A DNA stretch of 64,000 bases from Streptomyces sp. TP-A0874 (GCF_001748085.1 NZ_BBZK01000003.1:930001-994000); one strand, 5' to 3'; positions 24,855 to 33,970 are shown, counted from the stretch's first letter. Translations and numbers: made by a program. The notes: generated by a model not told the origin, from the letters alone.

Positions 24855-25910
24855 ATGGACACAGGCCTCGGGGGCGCCGAGTTCGCGCCCCAGACGACGT
24901 ATCTGAAGACCGCCGCCAGCGGACTGCTGCCCGCCCGGTCGGCGGCCGTGCTCCGCGCCGCCGTGGACGACGCCGCGGCCGGACGCCCCACCCCGGCCAC
25001 CGGCTTCGAGTCGGTCGGCGCCGCGCGGGAGTCCTTCGCCCGTCTCGTCGGGGTCGACGTGGACCGGGTCGCCGTCGCGGGGTCCGTCTCCCTGCACGTC
25101 GGGCTGATCGCCTCCGCGCTGCCGACCGGGGGCGAGATCCTCGTGGCCGACGGCGACTTCAGCTCGTTGGTGAATCCTTTCGCCGTGCGCCGGGACCTGA
25201 GGCTGCGCACCGTGCCGCTGCCCGATCTGGCCGCGGCGGTACGGCCGGAGACCACCCTGGTCGCCGTCAGCGCGGTGCAGTCGGCGGACGGGCGGATCGC
25301 CGACCTCGCGGCCATCGGCCGGGCCGCTCGGGCCAGCGGCGCCCGCACTCTGGTCGACTGCACCCAGTCGGCGGGCTGGCTCCCCATGTGCGCCGCGGAC
25401 TTCGACTACACGGTGGCCGGGGGCTACAAGTGGCTGCTCTGCCCGCGGGGGGTCTCCTTCCTCACCGTGCCCGAGCGGCACGAGGACCTGCCGCCGCTCT
25501 ACGCTGGGTGGACCGCCGGAGAGGAGCCGTGGCGGAGCGTCTACGGCCCGATCGCGCAACTGGCCCGCTCCGCACGCCGCTTCGACCAGAGCCCGGCCGA
25601 CCTCCCCTACCTCGCCGCGCAGCACTCGCTGGCCCTCGTCGAGGAGCTCGGCCCGGAGCGGATCGGTGCCCACAACCGGGCGCTCGCCGACCGGTTCCGG
25701 GCCGGGGCCGCCGACCTGGGGCACCAGCCGGTGGCGGCCCCGGGTTCGGCCATCGTCGCCGTTCCGGGGCTCGACACGGCCGAGGAGCACCTGCGGCGGG
25801 CCGGGGTGGAGGCGACGGCGCGCGCCGGAAACCTCCGGCTGGCCTTCCACCTCTACAACACCACCGCCGATGTCGACCGGGTGCTGGACGTACTCTCCGA
25901 CCACCGCTGA
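24855..25910 (+). CDS. class V aminotransferase-fold PLP enzyme
   Basis: 351 aa from ATG 24855 (GTG 24846 is an in-frame alternative; both have weak ribosome sites). The PLP Lys lies in VAGGYKWLLCPRG (about residue 187), preceded by the Asp/His-type strand TLVDCTQSAGW. This is the selenocysteine lyase/isopenicillin epimerase-like group of fold type I. Substrate unknown. It follows the semialdehyde dehydrogenase by about 90 bp and may be co-transcribed, but a link to sugar-acid metabolism is not evident. Confidence 0.75.
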   Translation: MDTGLGGAEFAPQTTYLKTAASGLLPARSAAVLRAAVDDAAAGRPTPATGFESVGAARESFARLVGVDVDRVAVAGSVSLHVGLIASALPTGGEILVADGDFSSLVNPFAVRRDLRLRTVPLPDLAAAVRPETTLVAVSAVQSADGRIADLAAIGRAARASGARTLVDCTQSAGWLPMCAADFDYTVAGGYKWLLCPRGVSFLTVPERHEDLPPLYAGWTAGEEPWRSVYGPIAQLARSARRFDQSPADLPYLAAQHSLALVEELGPERIGAHNRALADRFRAGAADLGHQPVAAPGSAIVAVPGLDTAEEHLRRAGVEATARAGNLRLAFHLYNTTADVDRVLDVLSDHR

Positions 25911-26134
25911 CCCCGGAAAGGCGCAACGGCCGCCGCCCGGCACGGAGGCCGGGTGACGACCGCTGCGCTCGCCCGGCGATGAGCCCGGCCCGAACGCTCG
26001 CACTCAGTGCTGTGACCGGGAGGTCCACCGGCCCGCGGCGCCGTGCACGGCACCTCGCCGCGCGGGTTCTCCGGCAGACCTTCCCGGTCGCAGCCTTCGT
26101 TCGGGCCCAGGTCACGCCCGACGCGGGGCTGCTC

Positions 26135-27034
26135 CTACTTCACCGGCGTGAAGTCCCGTGCGCCGAGGAACTCGGGGCGGCGGATCGGCGCCGCGAAGGG
26201 CTCGACCGCCTTGTTCTCCACGCTGTTGAAGACGATGAAGACGTTGCTGCGCGGGAAGGGCGTGATGTTGTCGCCCGAACCGTGCATGGCGTTGCAGTCG
26301 AACCAGGTCGCCGAACCGGCCTTGCCGGTGAACAGCTTGATGCCGTGCCTGGACGCCAGGTCGGTCAGTGCCTCGTCCGAGGGGATGCCAGCGTCCTGCA
26401 TCTGGAGCGACTTCTTGTAGTTGTCCTCCGGGGTCTCACCGGCGCAGCCCAGGAAGGTCCGGTGCGAACCCGGCATGATCATCAGGCCGCCGTTGGTGTC
26501 GTAGTTCTCGGTCAGCGCGATCGAGACCGAGACCGTCCGCATGTTCGGCAGACCGTCCTCGGCGTGCCAGGTCTCGAAGTCCGAGTGCCAGTAGAAACCG
26601 GTCGCCCCGAACCCCGGCTTGACGTTGATCCGGCTCTGGTGGACGTAGACGTCGGAGCCGAGGATCTGCCGGGCGCGCTCCACCAACCGCGGGTCGCGCA
26701 CCAGTTCGGCGAAGACCTTGCTGATCCGATGCACCTCGAAGACCGACCGGACGTCCTGGGACTTGGGCTCGACGATGGAGCGCTCGTCGGCCCGGACCTC
26801 CGGGTCGACGACCAGCCGGTCCAACTCGGTGCGGTACATCACCACCTCATCCGGAGTGATCAGCTGTTCGATCGCCAGGAACCCGTCGTGATCGAACGCA
26901 TTCAGCTCCTCCGGTCGCATCGGACCGGGTGCTCCGGGCTCCGACCAGACGACCGGGGCCTGGCGCGGAGTGATCACCTCGGTGGCACCGCGGGTCGGGT
27001 AGAGGTCAGCCGTTCGCTCGGGTGCGGTGGTCAT
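26135..27034 (-). CDS. ectD: ectoine hydroxylase
   Basis: 299 aa. A phytanoyl-CoA-dioxygenase-type Fe(II)/2-oxoglutarate enzyme that hydroxylates ectoine to 5-hydroxyectoine. The Fe ligands are in YWHSDFETWH (His-x-Asp, about residues 146-155) and NAMHGSGDN (distal His, about 249). The EctD signature stretch FYWHSDFETWHAEDGLP is complete. A strong AAGGAGA ribosome site precedes it. It is separated from ectC by 173 bp that contains a hairpin, so its level may be lower than, or regulated apart from, ectABC. Confidence 0.95.
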   Translation of the reverse strand: MTTAPERTADLYPTRGATEVITPRQAPVVWSEPGAPGPMRPEELNAFDHDGFLAIEQLITPDEVVMYRTELDRLVVDPEVRADERSIVEPKSQDVRSVFEVHRISKVFAELVRDPRLVERARQILGSDVYVHQSRINVKPGFGATGFYWHSDFETWHAEDGLPNMRTVSVSIALTENYDTNGGLMIMPGSHRTFLGCAGETPEDNYKKSLQMQDAGIPSDEALTDLASRHGIKLFTGKAGSATWFDCNAMHGSGDNITPFPRSNVFIVFNSVENKAVEPFAAPIRRPEFLGARDFTPVK

Positions 27035-27136
27035 GGTGGTGCACCTTCTCCTTCCGGTACTTCCCTTACTCTCTTTCGGTTCCCCAGTGGGGAAGTCTCA
27101 GTCAGTGCCGATCGGGCGCGGTCCGCGCCGACGGGA

Positions 27137-27178
27137 GCGGCGTCCGGTGCGCGTACGGTCGCGCGCGCCGGACGCCGC
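27137..27178 (-). terminator. hairpin between ectC and ectD
   Basis: Arms 27137-27153 and 27162-27178 pair at 16 of 17 positions around an 8-nt loop. Lying inside the ect operon, it may act as a partial terminator or mRNA-stabilising structure. Confidence 0.5.
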
Positions 27179-27207
27179 GTCGGGGCGAACCCGTCCGATG
27201 GCGAGGA

Positions 27208-27609
27208 CTAGGCGTCGTCCTCGGTCAGCAGCGGGTAGACGCCGTTCTCGTCGTGGTCCTCACGGCCCGTCACCGGCGGGTTGAAGACGCAGACGCAGCG
27301 GAAATCGGTCTTCGGGCGCATGGTGTGCCGCTCGTGCCCGTCCAGCAGGTACATGGTGCCCGGCTCGATCCAGTGCTTCTCGCCGGTCTCCTCGTTGGTG
27401 AGTTCGGCTTCGCCCTCGACGCAGAGCACCGCCTCGATGTGGTTGGCGTACCACATCGTGGTCTCGGTGCCCGCGTAGAGCGTCGTCTCGTGGAGGGAGA
27501 AACCCACACGCTCCTTGGCGAGGACGATCCGCTTGCTCTCCCAGGTACCGGACGCCGCCTTGACGTGCCGGTCTGTGCCCTCGATGTCCTTGAAGGATCG
27601 GACGATCAC
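27208..27609 (-). CDS. ectC: L-ectoine synthase
   Basis: 133 aa, the normal length. Cupin-fold enzyme that cyclises N-gamma-acetyl-diaminobutyrate to ectoine. It has the characteristic start [16 protein letters not shown], the metal and substrate residues in [18 protein letters not shown], and [16 protein letters not shown]. It lies 51 bp downstream of ectB. Confidence 0.95.
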   Translation of the reverse strand: MIVRSFKDIEGTDRHVKAASGTWESKRIVLAKERVGFSLHETTLYAGTETTMWYANHIEAVLCVEGEAELTNEETGEKHWIEPGTMYLLDGHERHTMRPKTDFRCVCVFNPPVTGREDHDENGVYPLLTEDDA

Positions 27610-27660
27610 AGTGATTCGTGGCCTTTCTTGTCTCTACGGTCAGCGGTATGGCGTTCGGCG

Positions 27661-28929
27661 TCAAGCGGTCTCGCGCACCGACCGGGCGAGGATGCGGAGC
27701 CCCTCGTCCAGTTCTTCCAGCGTGACGGTGAGCGGCGGCAGCAGTTTGACGACCTCGCTCTGCGGCCCGGAGGTCTCCACCAGCAGGCCCAACTCGAAGG
27801 CTCGTTTGCAGACCGCGGAGGCGCGGTCCTTGTCGGCGAACTCGATCCCCCAGGCCAGCCCCCGCCCGCGCATGCCGGCGCCGAGCCCGGGGTGCTCCTC
27901 GATGATCGACCGGAGCGCCCGCTCGACCACCTCGCCCCGGGCGATGGTCTGCTTCTCCATCTGCCCGTCGGCCCAGTAGGTGTCGAAGGCCGCGGCGGCG
28001 GTCACGAAGGCCGGGTTGTTCCCGCGGAAGGTGCCGTTGTGCTCGCCAGGCTCCCAGACGTCCAACTCGGGCTTGAAGAGGGTCAGCGACATGGGCAGGC
28101 CGTAGCCGCTGATGGACTTCGACAGGGTGACGATGTCCGGCGTGATCCCGGCCTCCTCGAAGGAGAAGAACGCCCCGGTCCGGCCGCAGCCCATCTGGAT
28201 GTCGTCCACGATCAGCAGCATGTCGCGGCGCCGGCAGAGGTCGGCGAGGGCGCGGAGCCACTCGGGGCGGGCGACGTTGATGCCGCCCTCGCCCTGGATC
28301 GTCTCCACGATCACGGCGGCGGGCTTGTTGAGACCGGACCCCTCGTCCTCGAGCAGGCTCTCGAACCAGAGGAAGTCCTCGACGGCGCCGTCGAAGTAGT
28401 TGTCGAAGGGCATCGGGGTGCCGTGCACCAGCGGGATGCCGGCCCCGGCCCGCTTCATGGAGTTGCCGGTGACCGCGAGCGCGCCCAGCGACATGCCGTG
28501 GAAGGCGTTGGTGAAGCTGACGATGGACTCCCGGCCCTTGACCTTGCGGGCCAGCTTCAGCGCGGCCTCGACCGCGTTGGTGCCCGTCGGGCCGGGGAAC
28601 ATGACCTTGTAGGGCAGGTCGCGGGGGCGCAGGATGGTGTTCTCGAACGACTCCAGGAAGGCGCGTTTCGCCGTGGTGCCCATGTCGAGCGCGTGCGTGA
28701 TGCCGTCACGCTCGATGTAGTCGAGCAGCGCCCGTTTCAGGACCGGGTTGTTGTGGCCGTAGTTGAGTGCTCCGGCGCCGGCGAAGAAGTCGAGGTAGGT
28801 GCGGCCGTCCTCGTCGTGGATGTAGCTGCCCTGCGCGCGGTCGAACACAGCAGGCCAACCGCGGCAGTAGCTGCGCACCTCCGACTCCAGGGTCTCGAAG
28901 ACACTCAGGGCGGGCGGGGTGATGGTCAC
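27661..28929 (-). CDS. ectB: diaminobutyrate--2-oxoglutarate transaminase
   Basis: 422 aa class III aminotransferase that makes L-2,4-diaminobutyrate from aspartate semialdehyde. The PLP Lys lies in VTLSKSISGYGLPMS (about residue 268), preceded by IVDDIQMGCGRTG. The EctB-type blocks FFAGAGALNYGHNNP and VMFPGPTGTNAVEAALKLAR are present. It sits between ectA (73-bp gap) and ectC in the standard order. Confidence 0.95.
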   Translation of the reverse strand: MTITPPALSVFETLESEVRSYCRGWPAVFDRAQGSYIHDEDGRTYLDFFAGAGALNYGHNNPVLKRALLDYIERDGITHALDMGTTAKRAFLESFENTILRPRDLPYKVMFPGPTGTNAVEAALKLARKVKGRESIVSFTNAFHGMSLGALAVTGNSMKRAGAGIPLVHGTPMPFDNYFDGAVEDFLWFESLLEDEGSGLNKPAAVIVETIQGEGGINVARPEWLRALADLCRRRDMLLIVDDIQMGCGRTGAFFSFEEAGITPDIVTLSKSISGYGLPMSLTLFKPELDVWEPGEHNGTFRGNNPAFVTAAAAFDTYWADGQMEKQTIARGEVVERALRSIIEEHPGLGAGMRGRGLAWGIEFADKDRASAVCKRAFELGLLVETSGPQSEVVKLLPPLTVTLEELDEGLRILARSVRETA

Positions 28930-29002
28930 AGCGTGCTCCAGAAAGATGAGAGACGAGCAGAAGGAAGGGGTCTGGGTCGGTGTTCGGCCCGCACGGCGGC
29001 CC

Positions 29003-29566
29003 TCACGGCCGGCTCGTTGCCCGTGCGAGCGGTCCTATCCGGTACAGGACCTCCGGTTCGTGGCCGGGGTCGGGGAACATCCCTCTGTCGAACAGCACCT
29101 CGCGGTCCACAGCGGCGCCGTGCCGCTCGGCGAACGAGGTGAACAGCCGGTTCGACGGCCCGTTGTCCGGGGTGATGGTGGTCTCCAGCCGGCATACACC
29201 GAAGGCGTCGGCGGCCCGGTCGGCCAGCGCGTCCAACAGCGCTGCTGCCAGTCCCCGGCCGCGCTGCGCCTCGTCGACCGCCACCTGCCAGACGACCAGG
29301 GTCTCCGGCTGCTCGGGGCGGAGATAGCCGGTGACGAAGCCGACCGGTGCGCCGTCGGGTCCGCGCGCCACCACCGAGGTGGCGGCGAAGTCGCGGCACC
29401 AGAGCAGGTAGCTGTAGGAGGAGTTGAGGTCCAGTACGCGGGAGTCGCGGGCGATGCGCCAGAGTGCTGCTCCGTCCTCGACACGCGGTGTGTCGAGCTT
29501 CAGCTCCTCCGGCATTTCCGGGAATTCGCTGCGGGCACGTGCACGGTCTGCTTGTGCGGCGGTCAT
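29003..29566 (-). CDS. ectA: L-2,4-diaminobutyrate acetyltransferase
   Basis: 187 aa GNAT enzyme. The acetyl-CoA loop is in VDEAQRGRGLAAALL, and the EctA-specific start of the domain (LDTPRVEDGAALWRIA) and TTITPDNGPSNRLFTSFA are present. It acetylates the gamma-amino group of diaminobutyrate. It is the first gene of the ectABCD operon, which provides the osmolytes ectoine and hydroxyectoine. Confidence 0.94.
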   Translation of the reverse strand: MTAAQADRARARSEFPEMPEELKLDTPRVEDGAALWRIARDSRVLDLNSSYSYLLWCRDFAATSVVARGPDGAPVGFVTGYLRPEQPETLVVWQVAVDEAQRGRGLAAALLDALADRAADAFGVCRLETTITPDNGPSNRLFTSFAERHGAAVDREVLFDRGMFPDPGHEPEVLYRIGPLARATSRP

Positions 29567-29943
29567 GCGGATTTAATTTACCCAGCCGAAGCGCATATTG
29601 CATCGTCAGGTCGGGTTACCAGGAACGGTGATCTGTGGTAATCGCGCAGGCGCGTAGCCAGGGCGTGGTTTCATGGGGGAATGTCATGAGATTACCGGGC
29701 GAAACGGGCGCTCTGTGGAGTCCGTCACATCTTCGAGACGATCATCGCGGAAGGTCCGGATTTTGATATCCGGACGGCTCTCGAAAGTGATGTGTTTGCA
29801 TCCTTCGAAACCGGGAAGAAGAATACGGGCAGCTACGTTCATCGGCAATTCGAAATCAATTCCTCAGAAGATAACGCGAATCTCCGGCGGAGGTCGCGGA
29901 CGCTCTGTCGCAGGCAGCCGGGGGATCGTTAGGGTTGCCTGTC
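29567..29943. promoter_or_regulatory. A/T-richer divergent control region between ectA and the amidohydrolase gene
   Basis: This 377-bp gap is clearly less G+C-rich than its surroundings, with runs such as ATTTAATTTA near 29572-29581 and GATTTTGATATC near 29759. No gene in it is convincing. For the rightward gene, TAGGGT at 29930-29935 stands 8 bp before the ATG at 29944 with no ribosome site, the layout of a leaderless transcript. The ect promoter must lie in the left part but I cannot assign its boxes. Confidence 0.6.
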
Positions 29944-31035
29944 ATGAGTGATAGCGCGGTGCTGCACATCAGGGGGCGGGTGCTCGTCGGGCCGGAGGAC
30001 GTCCGGGACGAGCTGTGGATCGTGGGCGGTCGGATCACGTTTCAGCGGCCGACCGGAGCGCGGGACGTGCGGACGCTCACCGGGTGGGCGCTACCGGGTC
30101 TGGTCGACGCCCACTGCCACGTCGGACTCGACGCCCACGGCGCGGTCGACGAGTCGACCAGCGAGAAGCAGGCCCTGACCGACCGGGACACCGGGACGCT
30201 CCTGCTGCGGGACGCGGGATCGCCCGCCGACACCCGCTGGATGGACGACCGGGCGGACCTGCCGCGCGTCATCAGGGCGGGCCGGCACATCGCCCGCACC
30301 CGCCGGTACATCCGGAACTACGCGCATGAGATCGAGCCGGAGGACCTGGTCGCCTACGTGGCACAGGAAGCCCGGCGCGGAGACGGCTGGGTGAAGCTCG
30401 TCGGCGACTGGATAGACCGCTCGACCGGAGACCTGGCCGCCTGCTGGCCGCGCGGTGAGGTCACGGCCGCCATCGCGGAGGCGCACCGGCTGGGCGCCAG
30501 GGTCACCGCGCACTGCTTCGCCGAGGAGTCGCTGCCCGACCTGGTGGCGGCCGGTATCGACTGCGTGGAGCACGCCACCGGGCTGACGGAGGAGACCATC
30601 CCGCTCTTCGCCGAGCGCGGGGTCGCCATCGTCCCGACCCTGGTCAACATCGCCACCTTCCCCAAGCTCGCCGAGGGCGGCGAGCGGAAGTACCCGCGCT
30701 GGGCCGAGCACATGCGACGCCTGCACGCCCGCCGCTACGACACCGTGCGCGCGGCCTACGACGCCGGGGTACCGGTCTACGTGGGCACCGACGCCGGAGG
30801 CTCACTCCCGCACGGACTGGTCGCCGCGGAGGTCGCCGAGCTGGTGGCCGCCGGGATCCCCCCGGCGGCGGCGCTCTCCGCCACCGCGTGGGCGGCCCGG
30901 GAGTGGCTCGGCCGACCCGGGCTCACCGAAGGGGCCCCAGCCGACCTGGTGCTGTACGAGACCGACCCGCGGGAGGACGTGCGGGTGCTGGCGGCGCCCC
31001 GCCGGGTGGTGCTCCGCGGCCAGGTCGTGCTCTGA
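29944..31035 (+). CDS. amidohydrolase-family metal-dependent hydrolase
   Basis: 363 aa. The first metal-binding pair is in LVDAHCHVGLDAHG (about residue 46), the carbamate/bridging Lys candidate in GWVKLVGDW, further His in RVTAHCFAEE and VEHATGLTEE, and the catalytic Asp in VGTDAGGSLPHG. The order matches imidazolonepropionase/prolidase-like amidohydrolases. Substrate unknown; an ectoine-related role is not supported by sequence. The start at 29944 appears leaderless. Confidence 0.85.
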   Translation: MSDSAVLHIRGRVLVGPEDVRDELWIVGGRITFQRPTGARDVRTLTGWALPGLVDAHCHVGLDAHGAVDESTSEKQALTDRDTGTLLLRDAGSPADTRWMDDRADLPRVIRAGRHIARTRRYIRNYAHEIEPEDLVAYVAQEARRGDGWVKLVGDWIDRSTGDLAACWPRGEVTAAIAEAHRLGARVTAHCFAEESLPDLVAAGIDCVEHATGLTEETIPLFAERGVAIVPTLVNIATFPKLAEGGERKYPRWAEHMRRLHARRYDTVRAAYDAGVPVYVGTDAGGSLPHGLVAAEVAELVAAGIPPAAALSATAWAAREWLGRPGLTEGAPADLVLYETDPREDVRVLAAPRRVVLRGQVVL

Positions 31036-31043
31036 GCCCGTCC

Positions 31044-31070
31044 GCCCCTCCGGCCGCAGGCCGGAGGGGC
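31044..31070 (+). terminator. 12-bp-stem terminator
   Basis: Bases 31044-31055 pair perfectly with 31059-31070 (3-nt loop), 9 bp after the amidohydrolase stop. The remaining 31071-31263 shows no gene and ends in the strong AAGGAGG site of the ZIP gene. Confidence 0.8.
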
Positions 31071-31263
31071 ACCGGGCGAAGCAACGCCCGCGACCAGCGC
31101 GGCGCCGTGCCCGAACCGGCCCCGGCTGGGAGGCTGCTGCTCCACCCGGCGGTCGGGATCGCCGGCCGGCCGGCGGTTGGTGCCTTCGTCCGGTGACGAG
31201 CGGGGCGGGCGGCCCGGCGCCGTACCGGTCCACCGGGGACCCGGCGGCGTAAGGAGGTAGGGC

Positions 31264-31989
31264 ATGCCGGTCGTCGTCGCGCTGGCAGCGGTCCTGATGA
31301 CGCTGGTCGGCGGCTGGACGGCGCAACGCGTCACCGACCGGCGCCACCTCGTCCTCGGGCTGGCCGGCGGACTGATGCTCGGCGTCGTCGGACTCGACCT
31401 GCTGCCGGAGGCGCTGGACGCCGCGGGGCGGGAGGTCTTCGGGGTGCCCGAAGGGCTGCTGCTCTTCGTCGCCGGCTTCCTCGCCGCCCATCTGGTGGAG
31501 CGGATGCTGGCCGTCCGCAGAGCCGCCCATGGCGCCGATCCCGACCAGCGGTCGCCCCGGGTGGGGCTGACCGCGGCGGCGGCGCTGGCCGGGCACAGCC
31601 TGATGGACGGGGTCGCCATCGGGCTGGCCTTCCAGGTCAGCAGCGGTATGGCGGTGGCCGTGGCGCTGGCGGTGATCGCCCACGACTTCGCCGACGGCTT
31701 CAACACCTACACGATCACCAGCCTGTACGGGAACAGCCGCCGCAGGGCCGCGGCGATGCTCTGCGCCACCGCGCTGGCGCCGGTGGCCGGCGCCGCCTCC
31801 ACCCTGCTGTTCACCCTTCCGGCCCAGCTCCTCGGCTTCTACCTCGGGTTCTTCGCCGGAGTCCTGCTCTACCTGGCGACCTCCGACATCCTCCCCGAGG
31901 CCCACCACGAGCACCCGGCCCGCTCCACCCTGCTCTGCACCGTGCTGGGGGTCGCGTTCATCTGGCTGGTGGTGGGCATCGCCGACTGA
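31264..31989 (+). CDS. ZIP-family divalent metal transporter
   Basis: 241 aa with about eight membrane helices. The metal-binding helices carry AGHSLMDGVAIGLAF (about residue 114) and IAHDFADGFNTYT (about 138), the HxxxxG and HDxxD patterns of ZIP transporters (zinc/iron/manganese uptake). The start has AAGGAGG at good spacing. It converges with the phosphate-transporter operon. Confidence 0.88.
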   Translation: MPVVVALAAVLMTLVGGWTAQRVTDRRHLVLGLAGGLMLGVVGLDLLPEALDAAGREVFGVPEGLLLFVAGFLAAHLVERMLAVRRAAHGADPDQRSPRVGLTAAAALAGHSLMDGVAIGLAFQVSSGMAVAVALAVIAHDFADGFNTYTITSLYGNSRRRAAAMLCATALAPVAGAASTLLFTLPAQLLGFYLGFFAGVLLYLATSDILPEAHHEHPARSTLLCTVLGVAFIWLVVGIAD

Positions 31990-32056
31990 GCGGGCACCCG
32001 GCGTGCTCCGTGGACGGCCCAACCCGCCAGGCGTCCGCCCCGCACCGGGGAGCGGA

Positions 32057-32305
32057 TCAGGCCACGATCAGGTGGATCCCGTAAGCCACCATGGCGAAGC
32101 AGAGACCGAAGCAGGCGTACGCGCCGGCCCGGGCCGAGAGCGTCTGCTGGCCGTCGGCCGCCACCGGGTCGGCCCCGCTCCCGCCCGGCCGCCGGCCGCC
32201 ACCGGAGGTGCCGAGGATGCCGAAGGTGAACAGGGCGACGAAGCCGACCGTGACCGCGAGACTCACCCCGAAGACCTGCCCGAGTGCTGCCCAGTCGACG
32301 TTCAT
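32057..32305 (-). CDS. small membrane protein downstream of the phosphate transporter
   Basis: 82 aa with two membrane helices (residues about 10-30 and 60-82) separated by a Gly/Asp-rich loop. It lies 75 bp downstream of the PiT gene on the same strand. Streptomycete pit genes commonly have such a companion. It may be an accessory subunit, but no function is established here. Confidence 0.65.
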   Translation of the reverse strand: MNVDWAALGQVFGVSLAVTVGFVALFTFGILGTSGGGRRPGGSGADPVAADGQQTLSARAGAYACFGLCFAMVAYGIHLIVA

Positions 32306-32380
32306 GTGCTGCTGCTCCTTCCACCGGCCCGTCGCCGGTGCGTGTTCTCACTCATGCCGGTTCCCTACGCGGGCGCCGGC

Positions 32381-33697
32381 TCAGACGCTGTTTCCGAGCG
32401 CCGTCGTGGCCGGTGCCTGGGCGGCCGGCTCGACGACCGCCCGCGCCGGGCCCTCCGCGATCGGGTGGACGGTCACCGTGAGGGCGGCGTCGGCCTGGTC
32501 CCCGGGGACCCGGGCGGGAGGCGGTGTCACCGCGCGGACCGCGGTGGTGATGACGCCGTCCGGTTCGCTGGCGGCGGGCGCGCGCTCCGGGATCTCCTCG
32601 TCGTTGACGTTGGTGTGGTCAACCGGCTCGCGGCGCGCCGCGAGCCAGACTCCGCCGCAGACCAGCAGGGCGACCACCGCGACCGCGATCACGCCCCAGT
32701 CGCCCTGCTCCGCGAGGAGCGCGGCACCGCCGCCGACGATCCCGGCCGCCGGAAGCGTCAGCCCCCAGGCGACGAACATCCGGGTCGCCGTGGACCAGCG
32801 CACCACACCGCCCTTGCGGCCGAGCCCGGAACCCATGATGGCGCCGGAGCAGACCTGGGTGGTGGAGAGGCCGAAGCCGAGGTGCGAGGAGGCCAGGATG
32901 ACGGTGGCCGCACCCGTCTGGGCGGCGAAGCCCTGCGGCGGCTGAATGTCGGTGAGGCCCTTGCCCATGGTGCGGATGATGCGCCAGCCACCCAGGTAGG
33001 TGCCGAGGGCGATGGCCAGTCCGGCGGAGACGATCACCCACACGGGCGGGTCGGCGTTGGGGGCCAGCACACCGCCGGTGATGAGCGCCAGGGTCATCAC
33101 GCCCATCGTCTTCTGGGCGTCGTTGGTGCCGTGCGCCAGCGAGACCAGGGCGGCGGAGGCGATCTGCCCCGCGCGGTAGCCCTTTGCGGTGTCCTCGTCG
33201 CTCCGGTTCCGGGCCATCCGGTAGGTGAGCCGGGTGGCGGCCATCGCGGCCACCCCGGCCACCAGCGGCGCGGCGAGGGCCGGGATGAGCACCTTCATCA
33301 GGACGACGTCGTGGTGGACCCCGCCGAGCCCGACGGAGAAGATCGTCGCCCCGATCAGCCCGCCGTACAGTGCGTGCGAGGAGCTGGAGGGGAGGCCGAG
33401 CAGCCAGGTCAGCAGGTTCCAGATGATGGCGCCGACGAGCCCGGCGAAGATCACTTCGGGTCGGATGCCGGTGCTCTCGTCGATGATCCCGCCGGAGATG
33501 GTTCTGGCGACCTCCACCGAGAGGAACGCGCCGACGAGGTTGAGGACCGCCGACATCGCCACCGCCGCCTTGGGCTTGAGGGCCCCGGTGGAAATGGTGG
33601 TCGCCATGGCGTTGGCGGTGTCATGGAAGCCGTTCGTAAAGTCGAACACCAGGGCCGTGATGATCACGACTCCGATGAGCAGCGTTAGGTGTTCCAT
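32381..33697 (-). CDS. pit: low-affinity inorganic phosphate transporter (PiT family)
   Basis: 438 aa. The duplicated PiT signature is present: DFTNGFHDTANAMAT near residue 20 and LAHGTNDAQKTMGVM near residue 222, with about ten membrane helices and a charged C-terminal tail of about 70 residues. It takes up metal-phosphate by proton symport. A PHO box overlapping the -35 region of its promoter indicates control by the PhoR-PhoP system. The small membrane gene at 32057 probably shares its transcript. Confidence 0.92.
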   Translation of the reverse strand: MEHLTLLIGVVIITALVFDFTNGFHDTANAMATTISTGALKPKAAVAMSAVLNLVGAFLSVEVARTISGGIIDESTGIRPEVIFAGLVGAIIWNLLTWLLGLPSSSSHALYGGLIGATIFSVGLGGVHHDVVLMKVLIPALAAPLVAGVAAMAATRLTYRMARNRSDEDTAKGYRAGQIASAALVSLAHGTNDAQKTMGVMTLALITGGVLAPNADPPVWVIVSAGLAIALGTYLGGWRIIRTMGKGLTDIQPPQGFAAQTGAATVILASSHLGFGLSTTQVCSGAIMGSGLGRKGGVVRWSTATRMFVAWGLTLPAAGIVGGGAALLAEQGDWGVIAVAVVALLVCGGVWLAARREPVDHTNVNDEEIPERAPAASEPDGVITTAVRAVTPPPARVPGDQADAALTVTVHPIAEGPARAVVEPAAQAPATTALGNSV

Positions 33698-33735
33698 TCA
33701 CCCGGACAATCAGTCGGACGGTCAGTGGCACCGCG

Positions 33736-33768
33736 ACGCTAGGAAGAGATGATGAACAGAAGGTGAAC
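33736..33768 (-). promoter_or_regulatory. PHO box and -10 element of pit
   Basis: Read on the minus strand, GTTCACCTTCT and GTTCATCATCT (33768 down to 33747) are two adjacent 11-bp direct repeats that match the PhoP binding unit of Streptomyces. TAGCGT at 33741-33736 is the -10 box, so PhoP would sit on the -35 region. Two good repeats are the minimum for a PHO box. Confidence 0.75.
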
Positions 33769-33970
33769 ACCCGGCATTGTTGAGGTGTTCTCCTCGAAGT
33801 CCCGGCCCGAACCTTGCGTGACGCAGCACTAGCCGCCGCGGCGGAGGCGGCTCCAGGACCACCCGGAACACCCACCCGCGGGGCTCCGGACACCCCCTGG
33901 CCCCTGTCCGGGCCACACCCGTGCTCCGGTCGGGTGGCCGGCTCCCGCCGGCCCTTCCAGACTGGTGGGG

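Noticed and set aside
29673..29951. 92-codon frame in the ectA-amidohydrolase gap
   Set aside because: Ser/Arg-rich, no ribosome site, and it overlaps the start of the real gene.
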